From the NCBI RefSeq assembly GCF_022539505.1, contig NC_061508.1, forward strand, positions 35,830,256 to 35,894,255: 64,000 nt of DNA, written 5' to 3'. This stretch comes from Lolium rigidum (taxonomy: Eukaryota > Streptophyta > Magnoliopsida > Poales > Poaceae). The notes beneath the pieces are model-generated. The model ran no database searches and had not been told where the DNA came from. It was given only the letters and a program-made list of their open reading frames with translations. Below are positions 45,245 to 57,355 of the stretch, piece after piece (the stretch's first letter is position 1; the number at the start of each line of letters is the position of its first letter). Position numbers and translations under genes: made by a program.

Positions 45245-45294
45245 GCGCCTAGCTGAAAGGCGTTAAAGAAAAGCGCTTATGGGAGACAACCCAT
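45245..45294 (+). promoter_or_regulatory. Conserved hairpin box after the Y2 ORF
   Basis: Two small hairpins lie about 60 bases after the stop: CGCCT/AGGCG (45246-45250 with 45258-45262) and ATGGGAGACAACCCAT (45279-45294, 5-bp stem). The box is also next to the protease stop of Y1 (31291-31345, minus) and in altered form in Z. The role is unknown. Confidence 0.6.
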
Positions 45295-47799
45295 GTTTTT
45301 ACTACAGTATTTTTGTTTTATATTTGAGTCTTGGAAGTTGTTTACTACTGTAGCAACCTCTCCTTATCTTAGTTTTGTGTTTTGTTGTGCCAAGTAAAGT
45401 CTTTGATAGTAAAGTAAATACTAGATTTGGATTACTGCGCAGTAACAGATTTCTTTGCTGTCACGAATCTGGGTCTAACTTCTCGTAGGTAACTCGTAAA
45501 ATTAAGCCAATTTACGTGAGTGATCCTCAGATATGTACGCAACTTTCATTCAATTTGGGCATTTTCATTTGAGCAAGTCTGGTGCCCTAATAAAATCCAT
45601 CTTTACGGACTGTTCTGCTTTTGACAGATTCTCGCTTTTATTTCGCATTGCCTCTTTTGCTATGTTGGATGAATTTCTTTGATCCATTAATGTCCAAGTA
45701 GCTTTATGCAATGTCCAGAAGTGTTAAGAATGATTGTGTCACCTCTGAACATGTGAATTTTTATTATGCACTAACCCTCTAATGAGTTGTTTCGAGTTTG
45801 GTGTGGAGGAAGTTTTCAAGGATCAAGAGAGGAGTATGATACAATATGATCAAGGAGAGTGAAAGCTCTAAGCTTGGGGATGCCCCGTGGTTCACCCCTG
45901 CATATTCTAAGAAGACTCAAGCGTTTAAGCTTGGGATGCCCAAGGCATCCCCTTCTTCATCGACAACATTATCAGTTCCTCCCCGAAACTATATTTTTAT
46001 TCCGTCACATCTTATGCACTTTGCTTGGAGCGTCGGTTTGTTTTTGTTTTTTGTTTTGTTTGAATAAAATGGATCCTAGCATTCACTTTATGGGAGAGAG
46101 ACACGCTCCGCTGTAGCATATGGACAAGTATGTCCTTAGGCTCTACTCATAGTATTCATGGCGAAGTTTCTTCTTCGTTAAATTGTTATATGGTTGGAAT
46201 TGGAAAATACTACATGTAGTAATTCTAAAATGTCTTGGATAATTTGATACTTGGCAATTGTTGTGCTCATGTTTAAGCTCTTGCATCATATACTTTGCAC
46301 CCATTAATGAAGAAACACTTAGAGCTTGCTAATTTGGTTTGCATATTTGGTTTCTCTAGAGTCTAGATAACATCTAGTATTGAGTTTTGAACAACAAGGA
46401 AGACGGTGTAGAGTCTTATAATGTTTACAATATGTCTTTTATGTGAGTTTTGCTGTACCGTTCATCCTTGTGTTTGTTTCAAATAACCTTGCTAGCCTAA
46501 ACCTTGTATCGAGAGGGAATACTTCTCATGCATCCAAAATCCTTGAGCCAACCACTATGCCATTTGTGTCCACCATACCTACCTACTACATGGTATTTAT
46601 CCGCCATTCCAAAGTAAATTGCTTGAGTGCTACCTTTAAAATTCCATCATTCACCTTTACAATATATAGCTCATGGGACAAATAGCTTTAAAACTATTGT
46701 GGTATTGAATATGTACTTATGCACTTTATCTCTTATTAAGTTGCTTGTTGTGCGATAACCATGCTTCTGGGGGACGCCATCAACTATTCTTTGTTGAATA
46801 TTATGTGAGTTGCTATGCATGTCCGTCTTGTCTGAAGTAAGAGAGATCTACCACCTTAATGGTTGGAGCATGCATATTGTTAGAGAAGAACATTGGGCCG
46901 CTAACTAAAGCCATGAATCATGGTGGATGTTTCAGTTTTGGACATATATACTCAATCTCATATGAGAACACTAATTGTTGCCACATGCTTATGCATTAAA
47001 GAGGAGTCCATTATCTGTTGTCCATGTTGTCCCGGTATGGATGTCTAAGTTGAGAATAATCAAAAGCGAGAAATCCAAAATGCGAGCTTTCTCCTTAGAC
47101 CTTTGTACAGGCGGCATGGAGGTACCCCTTTGTGACACTTGGTTAAAACATGTGTATTGCGATGATCCGGTAGTCCAAGCTGATTAAGACAAGGTGCAGG
47201 CACTATTAGTATACTATGCATGAGGCTTGCAACTTGTAAGATATAATTTACATAACTCATATGCTTTATTACTATCGTTGACAAAATTGTTTCATGTTTT
47301 CAAAATAAAAGCTCTAGCACAAATATAGCAATCGATGCTTTCCTCTTTGAAGGACCTTTCTTTTACTTTTATTGTTGAGTCGGCTTACCTATCTCTCTCC
47401 ACCTCAAGAAGCAAACACTTGTGTGAACTATGCATTGATTCCTACATACTTGCATATTGCACTTGTTATATTACTTTACATTGACACTATCCATGAGATA
47501 TACATGTTATAAGTTGAAAGCAACCGCTGAAACTTAATCTTCCTTTGTGTTGCTTCAATACCTTTACTTTGATTTATTGCTTTATGAGTTAACTCTTATG
47601 CAAGACTTATTGATACTTGTCTTGAAGTACTATTCATGAAAAGTCTTTGCTTTATGATTCATTTGTTTACTCATGTCATTACCATTGTTTTGATCGCTGC
47701 ATTCATTACATATGTTTACAATAGTATGATCAAGATTATGATGGCATGTCACTCCGGAAATTATCCTTGTTATCGTTTACTCGCTCGGGACGAGCGGAA
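45295..47799 (+). other. 3' noncoding region of Y2
   Basis: This is the 2.5 kb shared with Y1 in reverse complement. Polypurine-like copies lie at 45868-45881 and 45924-45937. I see no gene. Confidence 0.8.
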
Positions 47800-47815
47800 C
47801 TAAGCTTGAGGATGC
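47800..47815 (+). promoter_or_regulatory. Polypurine tract of Y2
   Basis: CTAAGCTTGAGGATGC borders the 3' LTR, with one G to A change from the Y1 tract. Confidence 0.8.
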
Positions 47816-48497
47816 TGATACGTCTCCGACGTATCGATAATTTCTTATGTTCCATGCTACATTATTGATGATATCTACATGTTTTATACACATTATATGT
47901 CGTATTTACGCATTTTCTCGGCACTAACCTATTAACAAGATGCCGAAGAGCCAGTTGTTGTTTTCTGCTGTTTTTGGTTTCAGAAATCCTAGTAAGGAAA
48001 TATTCTCGGAATTGGACGAAATCAACGCCCAGGGTCCTATTTTTGCACGAAGCTTCCAGGATACCGAGGGGGAAAGGAAGTGGGGCCACGAGGCGCCGCC
48101 ACACTAGGGCGGCGCGGCCTGGCCTTGGCCCGCGCGGCCCTGGTGTGTGGGGCCCTCGTGTGGCCCCCCGCGTTGCCCTTCCGACTACTTAAAGTCTTCG
48201 TCGCGAAACCCTCTGTACCGAGAGCCACGATACGGAAAACCTTCCAGAGACGCCGCCGCCGCCAATCCCATCTCGGGGATTCAGGAGATCGCCTCCGGCA
48301 CCCTGCCGGAGAGGGGAATCATCTCCCGGAGGACTCTTCATCTCCATGATCGCCTCCGGAGTGATGAGTGAGTAGTTCACCCCTGGACTATGGGTCCATA
48401 GCAGTAGCTAGATGGTCGTCTTCTCCTAATTGTGCTTCATTGTTGGATCTTGTGAGCTGCCTAACATGATCAAGATCATCTATCTGTAATACACTAT
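47816..48497 (+). repeat. 3' LTR of Y2, 5' part
   Basis: It starts TGATACGTCTCCGACGTATC and follows the Y1 LTR until 48497, where X2 begins. The bases ACTAT at 48493-48497 should reappear after X2, beyond the window. Confidence 0.88.
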
Positions 48498-49675
48498 TGT
48501 TATCACCAGAAATTGACCAAGTCGGAGGTGGGCCGCGATCAAGATGGACTTGAAGATATATGCGTAGAGAGATGTGTGAATCGGCCTTTTATACCAAGTT
48601 GGGCTAAACCGCCCATGTATCTGTAACATATTAGATCACATCTTAGTGTAGAGGTTAGAGTTTATCTCGTGCGCGGTTTGGGGCACACCCACATTAGAAA
48701 GTCCCCTGGACTATAAATATGTATCTAGGGTTTATGGAATAAACAACAACCAACGTTCAACACAAACCAATCTCGGCGCATCGCCAACCCCTTCGTCTCG
48801 AGGGTTCCTCCGGTAAGCACCATGCTGCCTAGATCGCATCTCGCGATCTAGGCAGCACGAGCCTGCCTAGTTGTTCATGCGTTGCTCGTGCTGAAGCCTT
48901 TTTGATGGCGAGCAACGTAGTTATCATAGATGCGTTAGGGTTAGCATTGTTCTTGGTATCATATGCTTTCGTAGTGCAACCCTTGCGCATCTAGCCGTCC
49001 TTGTACCTCATCATGGGTGCAGGGACGGCACCCCGCTTGATCATCGTTTAGTAGATCTGATCCGTTACGGTCGCTCCTTGATTCATCAAGGATTAGTTTA
49101 ATATCTGCAATAGTTAGGCCTTACAAAGGGTTGGAGGATCCAACGGCATGCAGGGTGTAGTTTGCTGCCCCTAGACAGGACGTTCCGAGGATCAACCTAG
49201 TGTTGGTTTTTAGGCCTTGTCTAGGGCTGGCTTACGATCACCGTGCGTGAGCGCGAGGCCCAATCGTGAGTAGGATGATCCGATTATGCGGTGAAAACCC
49301 CAGATCGTCGTGGATCTCATACGCTTCATCTTGATCAAGCAGGACCACCATATATTCGGCCACCTTGGCCGAATCATGGGTGGATCGGCTCCATGAGCCG
49401 ATTCACGGGACAACCCGAGAGCCGATCGAGGCTCGTATTTAACGTGTACGTGTGTGCCCCGCAGGAAACTAAGCGAGGCATCATCCACACCTTCCCGACC
49501 GGGTATAGGTCGGGTGGCACGCCCTTGCAATTTGCATCGGCGCGCGACCAGGAGGCTTTGCGGGCCGTCGCTCTGAGGGACTGGGGCCAGCCGCAGCCCT
49601 AGTTGTTCCCGGCTCTACGGTGTTGACCAGTCACTGCCCGCCAGTGGGTTTCTGACGTCAACACATTCTGGCACG
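48498..49675 (+). repeat. 5' LTR of X2
   Basis: The 1,178-base LTR starts TGTTATCACC and ends ...CAACACA, aligned along its length with the X1 LTR. The TATA box CTATAAATA is at 48711-48719. Confidence 0.9.
48823..49029 (+). promoter_or_regulatory. Three-hairpin structured leader in the X2 LTR
   Basis: Hairpin 1: 48823-48837 with 48843-48857 (15 bp). Hairpin 2 is the same CGTTGCTCG/CGAGCAACG stem. Hairpin 3: 48994-49008 with 49015-49029, all 15 positions paired if G-T pairs are allowed. Differences from X1 keep pairing. Confidence 0.75.
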
Positions 49676-49678
49676 CCC

Positions 49679-49696
49679 GGTGGGACCCCAAGCAAA
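49679..49696 (+). promoter_or_regulatory. Primer binding site of X2
   Basis: TGGCACGCCCGGTGGGAC, identical to X1, three bases after the LTR. Confidence 0.75.
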
Positions 49697-49951
49697 CGAA
49701 AAGAGTGGCGCCCCAAGCAAAGGAAAGCCGATGATGAAACATCGGCTGGCACAAACATGGTGCTCGTTCGTCCGGCAAGGTGTGGAGCTCCACGACCACA
49801 CGACGCACCCGAGGCGGACAACGGCAAGCGCACCAACGTGCTAAAGTCAGAGATTGGGCTGGTTTTGTCTACCGGCCTGGGCGAGTAGCAGGACTACGTC
49901 AATAAGCAACGTGGCGAGGCTGATCCTTGCGGTCGGCCCTCCGAAACTGTT
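49697..49951 (+). other. Residual internal sequence of X2 with a large deletion
   Basis: Directly after the primer site the sequence matches X1 from about 19395 (upstream of the protease), then X1 from about 20060. About 2.6 kb of gag and the protease are therefore deleted. The word CCCCAAGCAAA occurs twice across the join (49686-49730 area). No ORF is supported. Confidence 0.7.
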
Positions 49952-51269
49952 TGTCAACACCCGGATTTTTAAGTCCAGATGCCTATTATGCCATTCATCG
50001 CAATCCCAGGAATATTGTTTTTGCGAGACATAATAGATTGATATCACAACACATCATTCATTACATCACATAATTGTCTTACATAGAAGGATCACATGAT
50101 CCAGTCTTAATACATCATAGTGGATCTAGAGATCCCATTACAAAACACATAGCGGAAGCGAAGTAACGGTTGCGGTCCATCTATTCCACGAGCAACTCGT
50201 TGACGTCGGGAGTGATCCTAGTTGTCGTAGACGTCCTGCTGTCCATCTTCCTCGTGCTGCTCGTTCTCCTTCATAGTCCGGCCATTTGAATAGCCAGGGA
50301 CAAAGCCATGAGTACTTTAAAGTACTCGCAAACTAATACTAATGTAAGCACTATCAACTATAGTAAGGGGGTGCTAAGCTCTAAGTTTATTTGCATAAAG
50401 CCAATTTTATTTCATAAGCATTTAGTAAAAAGCCTCTTCATTTGCTAACTAACTCAAGTGGGAACATTAGTGTCATTCCCACAACTCTGTTGTGATTCAA
50501 GTCAAAGTCACCATTTCAAGTTCAAATCACAAGTCACCCTTCACATGTCACATTTTTGAAAATGGTCCGATGACGGAACGAGTATGGCCTTTCCAATCGT
50601 CCGTAACCGTGGACACGGCTATTCGAATAGTTCTACACTCTGCAGAGGTCGTACACTTGTGCCACAATATTTGCAATAATCCGTCGGTGGTTAACTGGCC
50701 CTGATTTATCATACTCCGTATGCGGACTACCAACCATAACCTTTCACTTATATACTCTAGTACAAGCACCTCTCCCCATGAGCTTGGCCTCCCGGTGAAA
50801 ACCAACTCCGTTAACCCGGGAACCGCACAGGGCTTGGGCCGGACAATTCACCTCATTCACGTCATATCACATCATTTCTTTTGTAGAGGCAGCCCTCGGC
50901 ATAACCCCGATGACGCTTGTTTAGAGGGAACCCATACTAAAGCACATAAATTTCTAGTTAAGCCCTTACCCATGTCGGGTATTGTGGGGGTACTTGCAAA
51001 ATTGGAATGGTATCGCATCCGAACCCAACCATCAGTTTTTGTAAAGTTCACCATGTCATTCACAAGTCACATTCACCTTCAAAATCTTTCAATAGAATGA
51101 CTCATCATTCCAAGGTTTTCAAAGTCATTTCATTTCACAAGTTCCCATCTAGAGTAGTCAATTTTATTTGTTAGCACTAGCAACTAATCATGAGGGGTGC
51201 TATCTAGCTTTCATTGATCTAGGCTAAATTTGATGATCTTGTTCTACTCTAGACCAAGTGAATCATGAA

Positions 51270-51545
51270 TCAAAAAGTAAACTTTGATAAACCAAAAATC
51301 AATAAAGCTTGTAAAGTAAAACTTGGGATGGGCTCATTAAGCATAAAGTAAAATGTGGTGGTGTCTTGCTCTTGTAGAGCTTTGCACTTAGCAAGAATAT
51401 TAGCTTGCAAGAGTAGAGCTTGCATTGGTGTTAGCTTGCCTTGGTTGGAGTAGTGATCAAAGTTCTCTTCCTCTTCAAAGTAGTCCTCCTCCTCCTCGAT
51501 GTACTCCTCGGTACTAGCGTCTAAATACGAGTACAATACACACAA
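51270..51545 (-). other. Possible small acidic ORF inside the W LTR
   Basis: A 91-codon minus-strand frame is rich in Glu/Asp/Tyr (EEEEDYFEEEENFDHY) followed by a Gln/Leu/Ala helix-like part. It lacks an ATG near its start (TTG), but an acceptor-like TTTAG precedes it at about 51524. It lies some 1.5 kb downstream of the LTR TATA box, so it could be an exon in the leader. An identical copy is at 58672-58947 in the other LTR. Real coding status is uncertain. Confidence 0.3.
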
Positions 51546-53036
51546 TTACCACACAAGGCCTAAATACTAGACTAAGCACACACATAATTCACTCCTACTA
51601 AGCTATCAATCAACATGCTTATTAGGTGAGTGGATTTCATTTTATTCTTAAGAAAAATAATTTCCTCTCATTATAAATATTAATTAGAGTATTTATTTCC
51701 CGAGAGAAAATAATTTCCTCTCATTGAATATGATTTAAGATTTAATTTCCCTCATGAATAAGATGTGACCTAGGTTGACCCAAGTCAACCTCTTCACACT
51801 TATCATTTAAGAAAATGATTTAAATGAGGTGAGCACCTCATACCATTTTAATAACACCTTGCAATGATTTAATATCATCAACTAATTTAATATGAGTTTT
51901 AATTGACCATGGTCTCTACCTCATATTAAATTAGTTGAGACAAGATTTAAATGAGACCAAAGCATCTCATATGATTTAATAAGTAGTTTTGAACAATTTA
52001 AATACTACTAGGAAAATGATTTAAATGAGGTGAAGCACCTCATGCAATTTAATCCTAACATGGTAAAGGTGTAATATCCTTAAACCATTCACATGAGACC
52101 TAGATGACCAGAGTCTCTACCTCATTTTGAAGTGTTCATGATAAGATTTAAATGAGAGAAAATACTCCCATAAGATTTATTAATAGTTTTGGACAATATC
52201 TTTGACTAGAAATAGCCATAAAGTCCTTTAATTAAACTAGGCCATGATCATTCAAGGTAAGCATGGCATATTTTTGCATAAACAATTAGTATAAGTGAAA
52301 TGTGAGTTATAGGAGTTGGAATCAACTCAAAAGCATTTTTGGTTGATTTTTAAGAATTAATCTAGGGCAGACAAGTCCCTGCCTAGTTATTTTTGTCACA
52401 TTATTTCTATCAATAATCTAGGGTTGAGACCAGTGAGGTTGTTTAGATATTTTCCTCAGCTTTCCAAATATATAAAATTTATTAAATTTGGCCAAGTAGA
52501 TTTGATTCTATTTAAATTGGAAAATATATGCAGTAGGTAATTTGATAAATTCGAAATATTCCAAATTCAAACGCATGGGCCTAGGCGGGAAAGGAAATGG
52601 GCCGGCCTAGCTTCGCTCTGGCGCTCAGCGGGCCGCCTGACAGGGTGGGCTCCCCCTGTCAGTGGCGTTTAAACGCCGAACCGTTACGCGGTGATGCGAG
52701 CCGTTGGATTAGAGGTGAGATCGACGGACAGAGTGCGTCGTCGTCTCCGGCGAGCAAGGTCTACTGGCGCGGCGAGGGTAGGGGGTCGGAGAGTCACCTG
52801 AGCTCCGGCGAGGCTGGTCGTCGATGCAGGGTGACGTTGCGGACGATGAGGAAGCGACGGGGACAGACGGCGGCTCGAATGGTGGTCGGATTTGATGGCT
52901 TCCTTCTCAGCACCGCCGCGGGCTCCGGCGAGAAATAGGACGGCTGCGGGCGGCAATGTGGAGGGGCAGGAGGTCGAGAGGGCTCAGGAGAGAGTGGGGA
53001 GTGGAGAGGTGTGAAGAGATCATCCAGGGGATGCCT

Positions 53037-53046
53037 CCTTTTATAG
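53037..53046 (-). promoter_or_regulatory. TATA box of W (3' LTR copy)
   Basis: The minus strand reads CTATAAAAGG, in the GC-rich island about 2.07 kb from the LTR start. The copy in the 5' LTR is at 60440-60449. Confidence 0.65.
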
Positions 53047-55109
53047 CGGCGAGTGGTGGCCGGGGCGAGCGGAGCAGGTCGTCGACGTCGGCATGGCTAC
53101 GGTAGGTTTGCGTCAACAGCGAGGGTGCGGCAGTGTTGGCGACGTCACCGCGGACACAACAGGCGTCCTGGCGTTGAAATTGGGGCATAGGAGCGTCGTC
53201 GTCGTCATCGTGTACTCCGGTACTGTGGCGGACGATCGCCGATGATGGCGTCGGCTACAGGGCTTGCGCTGGGAGATGGAGGTGTCTGGGAGCGTCCTGG
53301 TACCGTGGCGAGGCTCGGTGCAGAAGCTGAGGACAGGGGGAGGTTGGAGGCGACGGGGCGAGGCCGTGTACTGGCGTGTCCAGGGGCGATGTCGTGCACG
53401 CTCTGGCACGACTTGGGCGCGGTGACCACGTCACGTTCTGGCGTGTGTCGTGTTCCTCTTGACCAGGGATCATGTCTGGCGTGTTCAGGGGAGAGAGGGG
53501 AGCTCGAGGACATGCTTGGATACGTCGGAGTGGACCGAGAGAAGAAAAGAGTATGTGTGTGTGTCATGCATGCACGGCATGCCTTTGTTCTACAATATTT
53601 TGCACAAAGCAAGGTGGCTCTGGTACTGCAATGATGCAAGAGGGGTAGGAGAGGACTCAAGGTGACATAGGCTTGATAGTTGGGGCAAAAATCTGCTGGT
53701 TAATAGCATGTAGGGGGTTGGTAGGTTTGTGCACCAAAGGTGCTCGATGAAATGGCCGCAAGAAGATAAGATGTGAATTTTTGATTAAATTTTGGTGGGT
53801 TGTGAACATATAATAATTGAAGTCTACTGGTGGTGGTGGTGGTCAAATTTGAAGTGGTTTGTGAAATTTTAAAATGGGGATGATCTTCTCTTTGTTTCAA
53901 CATCACCACTTGTCAACTTTATTCTGGTCAACCTGGTCAAAGTTAGCAGGGGTGGTCAACATGAAAGTTGCTCACCTTGACATGGTCTTGGATGACATGG
54001 CTTTGGTTTACCAATTTTAGTTTAAGAAAAGAGAAAACCAGAGGGGTAAAGGGGGGAACATTTTATAAAAGTCCATTTTGACCATTATCACATGTATGAA
54101 GAAATCTTGACTTCCTTGTGTTTGATTCTTGATCCAAGTATGCAATTGTGTTAGTTATATATAAGAGTTTGACAAACCATGGATCAAGCAATGGTGGCCT
54201 TTGGTGCAGATTTGTAAATTGGGCATAAGGTGTATGTGAGTGAAATTGGGATTTTCTCCTATTTGATTTCACTCCATTTAAGTTGACTTTTGTTGAATCT
54301 AAGGTGAATCTTATTAGTTTAGAAACATCTCCCAACCATTGAATCCATTTAAAATTGTCTTGTTCAAAGATTTGCAAAAATGGCATATCCACATATGTGT
54401 ATTGGAAAATCTTCTTATTTCCAATTTGATTTGGTTTTTCTTGATCTCATTGATGTGGTTGAGGTTTAATATGATATAAGAAAACAATCCAAGCAATGGA
54501 AACAAGTTTGGTGGTCCTTGGCTCAAATTTGTATTTTTGGCCTTATGCACATATGTGCATTTCATGTTTTTTATTTCCATTTCTTTATTTATGATCAAAG
54601 GTCATGGTTTAGGGTTTATTTAATGTTATATTGGGTTTGGTAAAGTTTTTCAAACCATTTGTGCAAGGTAGGGGTGTTTAGGTCAAGTTTTGGAAAATGG
54701 CTATGTGTCACAGATGCTCCTATGCATAGGTTTGATTTCTTTTTATTTTCTTTGGTTTCGACTTGGAATTGGTTTGAGAAGTACTAAGTAAGGTTTATGA
54801 AGGTCTTCCAATCCTCTATATAAAGTGGAAAGGTCTAGGGTAAAGTTGTATAAAAATAGCCATAGGCACATATGTCCTTTTTCCTATTTAATTCCTTTTA
54901 TTTCATTTTAGCTAGGATGGTGAAAAGAGGGGTGAGGTTTAGGTTTTTGGAATTAGGTTCAATGCAATACATAAATAATCAGGGTAATATCACACATATA
55001 AGCATGCTCACTATGTATCACACTTAACTTAATAAAAGTTTTTGTTGGCTCTCATTTTTGGAAAAAGGAAATTCATTGTCTCTTTGTTTTAAATTTTTGG
55101 GATGTTACA

Positions 55110-55124
55110 AACCCTTCCCCCTTA
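55110..55124 (-). promoter_or_regulatory. Polypurine tract of W
   Basis: The minus strand reads TTAAGGGGGAAGGGTT directly before the LTR start. It is followed inward by TCTCGGGACGAGATTT, a palindromic motif known at this place in long-LTR gypsy elements. Confidence 0.85.
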
Positions 55125-55244
55125 AACAAATCTCGTCCCGAGATTTTAAGAAAAGTTAGGTTCCTAAGAGAGATTGAGAATTTTTTGATTAACAGGAAGA
55201 CATACTTGGCATGGTCTGGGGTGCTTCCTGAGCTTCAGTGGCAG

Positions 55245-56385
55245 TCATATGGTAGAGACGGCCGTTGTTGTTGTTCTGATTCTTTCTTCCGGCAAAGCGG
55301 CGCTGTTGCCGAGCGAGTGTGCTGCGGTATTGGCGGCAATCCTGGCAAGCTTCTTGGGGCACTCATTGGAGAAGTGACCCACAACTCCACATTCGTAGCA
55401 GTTGACTGTGGACTTGTCTTTCGGGGTGACGGGGGTGGCGTTGCTTCCAGTCCTCGGGGCAGTATTGGGGTTGTTGTTGTTCCCATTGTTGTTGCTGCTG
55501 TTGGGGTTGCTGTTGTTATGGTGGGTGTTGTTGTTGTTACCCCCGGGCTTCGGGGTTCCTCCGTTGTTGTTGGTGTAGTTGGGGCGATAATTCTGAGCAG
55601 GGGGCTTGTTGTATCTTGGGGTGAATCCTCCAGAGGAGTTGTTGCGGTACTTCTGTGTATGGTGGGGTCCATTCTGGTTCATCATCCTGCGCTTGCGGTT
55701 CTCATTGGCCTGATGCAGCTTTCCTTCCATCTGTATGGCTGAGTCCACAAGGGCTTCGAGATCAGCGAACGGGATGTTTACTAACACGGTTTGCATCTCG
55801 TCATGTAGTCCGTTCAGAAATCTTTCCTTTCTCTTTTCATTGGTGTCTGTCTCGTCTGGGGCGTACCTTGACAGTGTAAGAAACTTGTCGCGGTATTCCA
55901 CCACGGACATCCTTCCTTGTTTGAGTTCACGGAACTCGTCTCTCATTTTCTTGATTAGTCCTTGGGGCACATGGTATTTACTAAACTTCAGCTTGAAGTC
56001 TTCCCAGTTCATCATTTGTCCGGCATTCATTGCGCGGGCACTTGTCCACCAGGCTCTTGCAGGTCCCGACGGATAGTGGGTGGCAAACGAGTACTTTCTC
56101 TGCGGCTTCTACTCCCGCAACTTCTAGGTTGTTCTCCATTGTCCGGAGCCGGTCATCTCGCGTCAAGTGGCTCTTCGGTCTTGCTAAACATCGGAGGGTT
56201 GGTGTTCGAAAGTTCTTGAGCTTTGATCCTGGGTGATCATGGTTTCCATGGCCCTGATTGTTCTGAGCTATTTGTTGCAGTGCAGCTAAGTTGGCTTGTC
56301 GTTCAGCTCTCGTGGCTTCGCGATCTTCCATCATCATCTGGAGCATCTGCATCATTGCGTCTTGGTTGCGGTTTGGTGGGGCCAT
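55245..56385 (-). pseudogene. gag: Gag of W with CCHC zinc knuckle (apparent frameshifts)
   Basis: The minus-strand ATG at 56385 starts MAPPNRNQDAMMQML, a Met/Gln-rich helix. The capsid-type gag domain follows (MNAGQ, WEDFKLKFSKYHVP, YRDKFLTLSRYAPDET), then an Asn/Gly/Pro-rich linker and a CCHC knuckle CYECGVVGHFSNECP at about 55400-55360. The stop is at 55247-55245. The frame shifts within 56208-56088, at 56206-56208 (TCG), 56157-56160 (CTCG) and 56088-56091 (CGAG). Each is a CAG/CTG-type site where one base gained or lost explains the shift, so the gene may be intact in the real genome. Gag forms the particle and binds RNA. Confidence 0.85.
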
Positions 56386-56650
56386 CTGATCATTGGAGTA
56401 GATGATAAGATAAGAGGGAAATTTCTATGGTTTGTTTGAGTTAAATTCAAAAAGTTCAAAACTTGAGTAGTGTTGAGGGGGTAAAAACCAACAACACTTT
56501 TTCATTCATACCAAGCATCACACATTACAAAGCTAACACACCGTTGGTTTTAAGAACCATTCATTCGCTCTACGATAAAAATGGACAGATACAACTCACA
56601 CCTACTTAAGTGCTGGGGTGATACTACTCTTCAGGGTGGATTCTTCTTCT

Positions 56651-57124
56651 TTACGGGTGAGGTGCTTGGCGAGAGGCGAGGGCGTTATCCAAATCCCTGC
56701 GGGTTTTGTACTGCCTGAAATCCTGAGGGGCTACATAGGGGTTCATCTCCGGGTGTGGTGGCATGGTCATCGATCTTCCCATGGAGTCATGTCTTGGGTA
56801 GTAGATGAAACGAGTGTTCCGGATCTTGTTCTCATTTTGTCCGCACAGACGGGCGATTGCTTCTTGCATAGCACTGACTAGTCCTTCCTTCCAGGTGTTT
56901 CCCGTTACAGAAAACCATATGGTTTCCCATACTGGGGCTCCAAGCTTTCTTCCTAGATCAGCGGAAACTTCCCACCGAGGTGGTCCTCCCAACTGATTAT
57001 TGAAGGATGTTCCGAAGAACTCGGGATACGGGTGTCCTAGATATTCCACTAGTTGCTTCAAATCCTTTTCGAACTTCAGTTCTCCTCCATGACCAAGCTG
57101 ATAGCACTCCCATTGGTATTCCAT
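56651..57124 (-). CDS. Unknown 157-residue protein upstream of W gag
   Basis: A true minus-strand ATG lies at 57124, 219 bases inside the primer site, and the frame is intact to 56651. The protein starts MEYQWECYQLGHG and has a Trp-containing globular part (GGPPRWEVSADLGRK, WETIWFSVTGNTW) and an Arg-rich tail. It precedes gag by 265 bases in the same direction. I recognise no known domain. It may be an accessory protein of this LTR family. Confidence 0.6.
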   Translation of the reverse strand: MEYQWECYQLGHGGELKFEKDLKQLVEYLGHPYPEFFGTSFNNQLGGPPRWEVSADLGRKLGAPVWETIWFSVTGNTWKEGLVSAMQEAIARLCGQNENKIRNTRFIYYPRHDSMGRSMTMPPHPEMNPYVAPQDFRQYKTRRDLDNALASRQAPHP

Positions 57125-57342
57125 CTGTGAGCAGTTAGGATAAGTAAGTTAGAGAAGTGATCAAGTGTGCAAAATTTTATGTAATATTTACAAGGAAAAG
57201 CGGAGTATGGATCTCTTATTTTGGAAAAGATCTCAAGGATAAGAGTGAGAATAATTTTTCATAAATATTCACTTCCTTTGTTTTTTTGAAACTAAATTTT
57301 TCAGGACGTCCATTCTAACTAGGGTCTCCTAAGATCAACAAT

Positions 57343-57355
57343 GGCTCTGATACCA
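57343..57355 (-). promoter_or_regulatory. Primer binding site of W (tRNA-iMet)
   Basis: The minus strand reads TGGTATCAGAGCC, the exact initiator-Met site, three bases from the LTR. Confidence 0.92.

Larger units (their letters stand above)
43711..48497 (+). mobile_element. Element Y2: Y-type LTR element with a different ORF
   Basis: Y2 runs in plus orientation with a partial 5' LTR (from the gap to 44263), a doubled primer-site region, one intact ORF, the shared 3' noncoding region, a polypurine tract and a 3' LTR cut by X2 at 48498. LTR and 3' region match Y1, but gag and protease are absent. Confidence 0.88.
49952..55109 (-). repeat. 3' LTR of W
   Basis: On the minus strand it starts TGTAACATCCC at 55109 and ends ...GGGTGTTGACA at 49952. 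A GC-rich island at about 52570-53660 holds the promoter; the flanks are A/T-rich. Many ORF-like frames in the island are shadows. Confidence 0.93.

Noticed and set aside
53113..53665. Long overlapping frames on both strands in the GC-rich LTR island (also 60516-61069)
   Set aside because: Frames occur in all readings, are Arg/Pro/Ser-rich and change between the twin LTRs with small indels; best explained by GC-rich promoter DNA.
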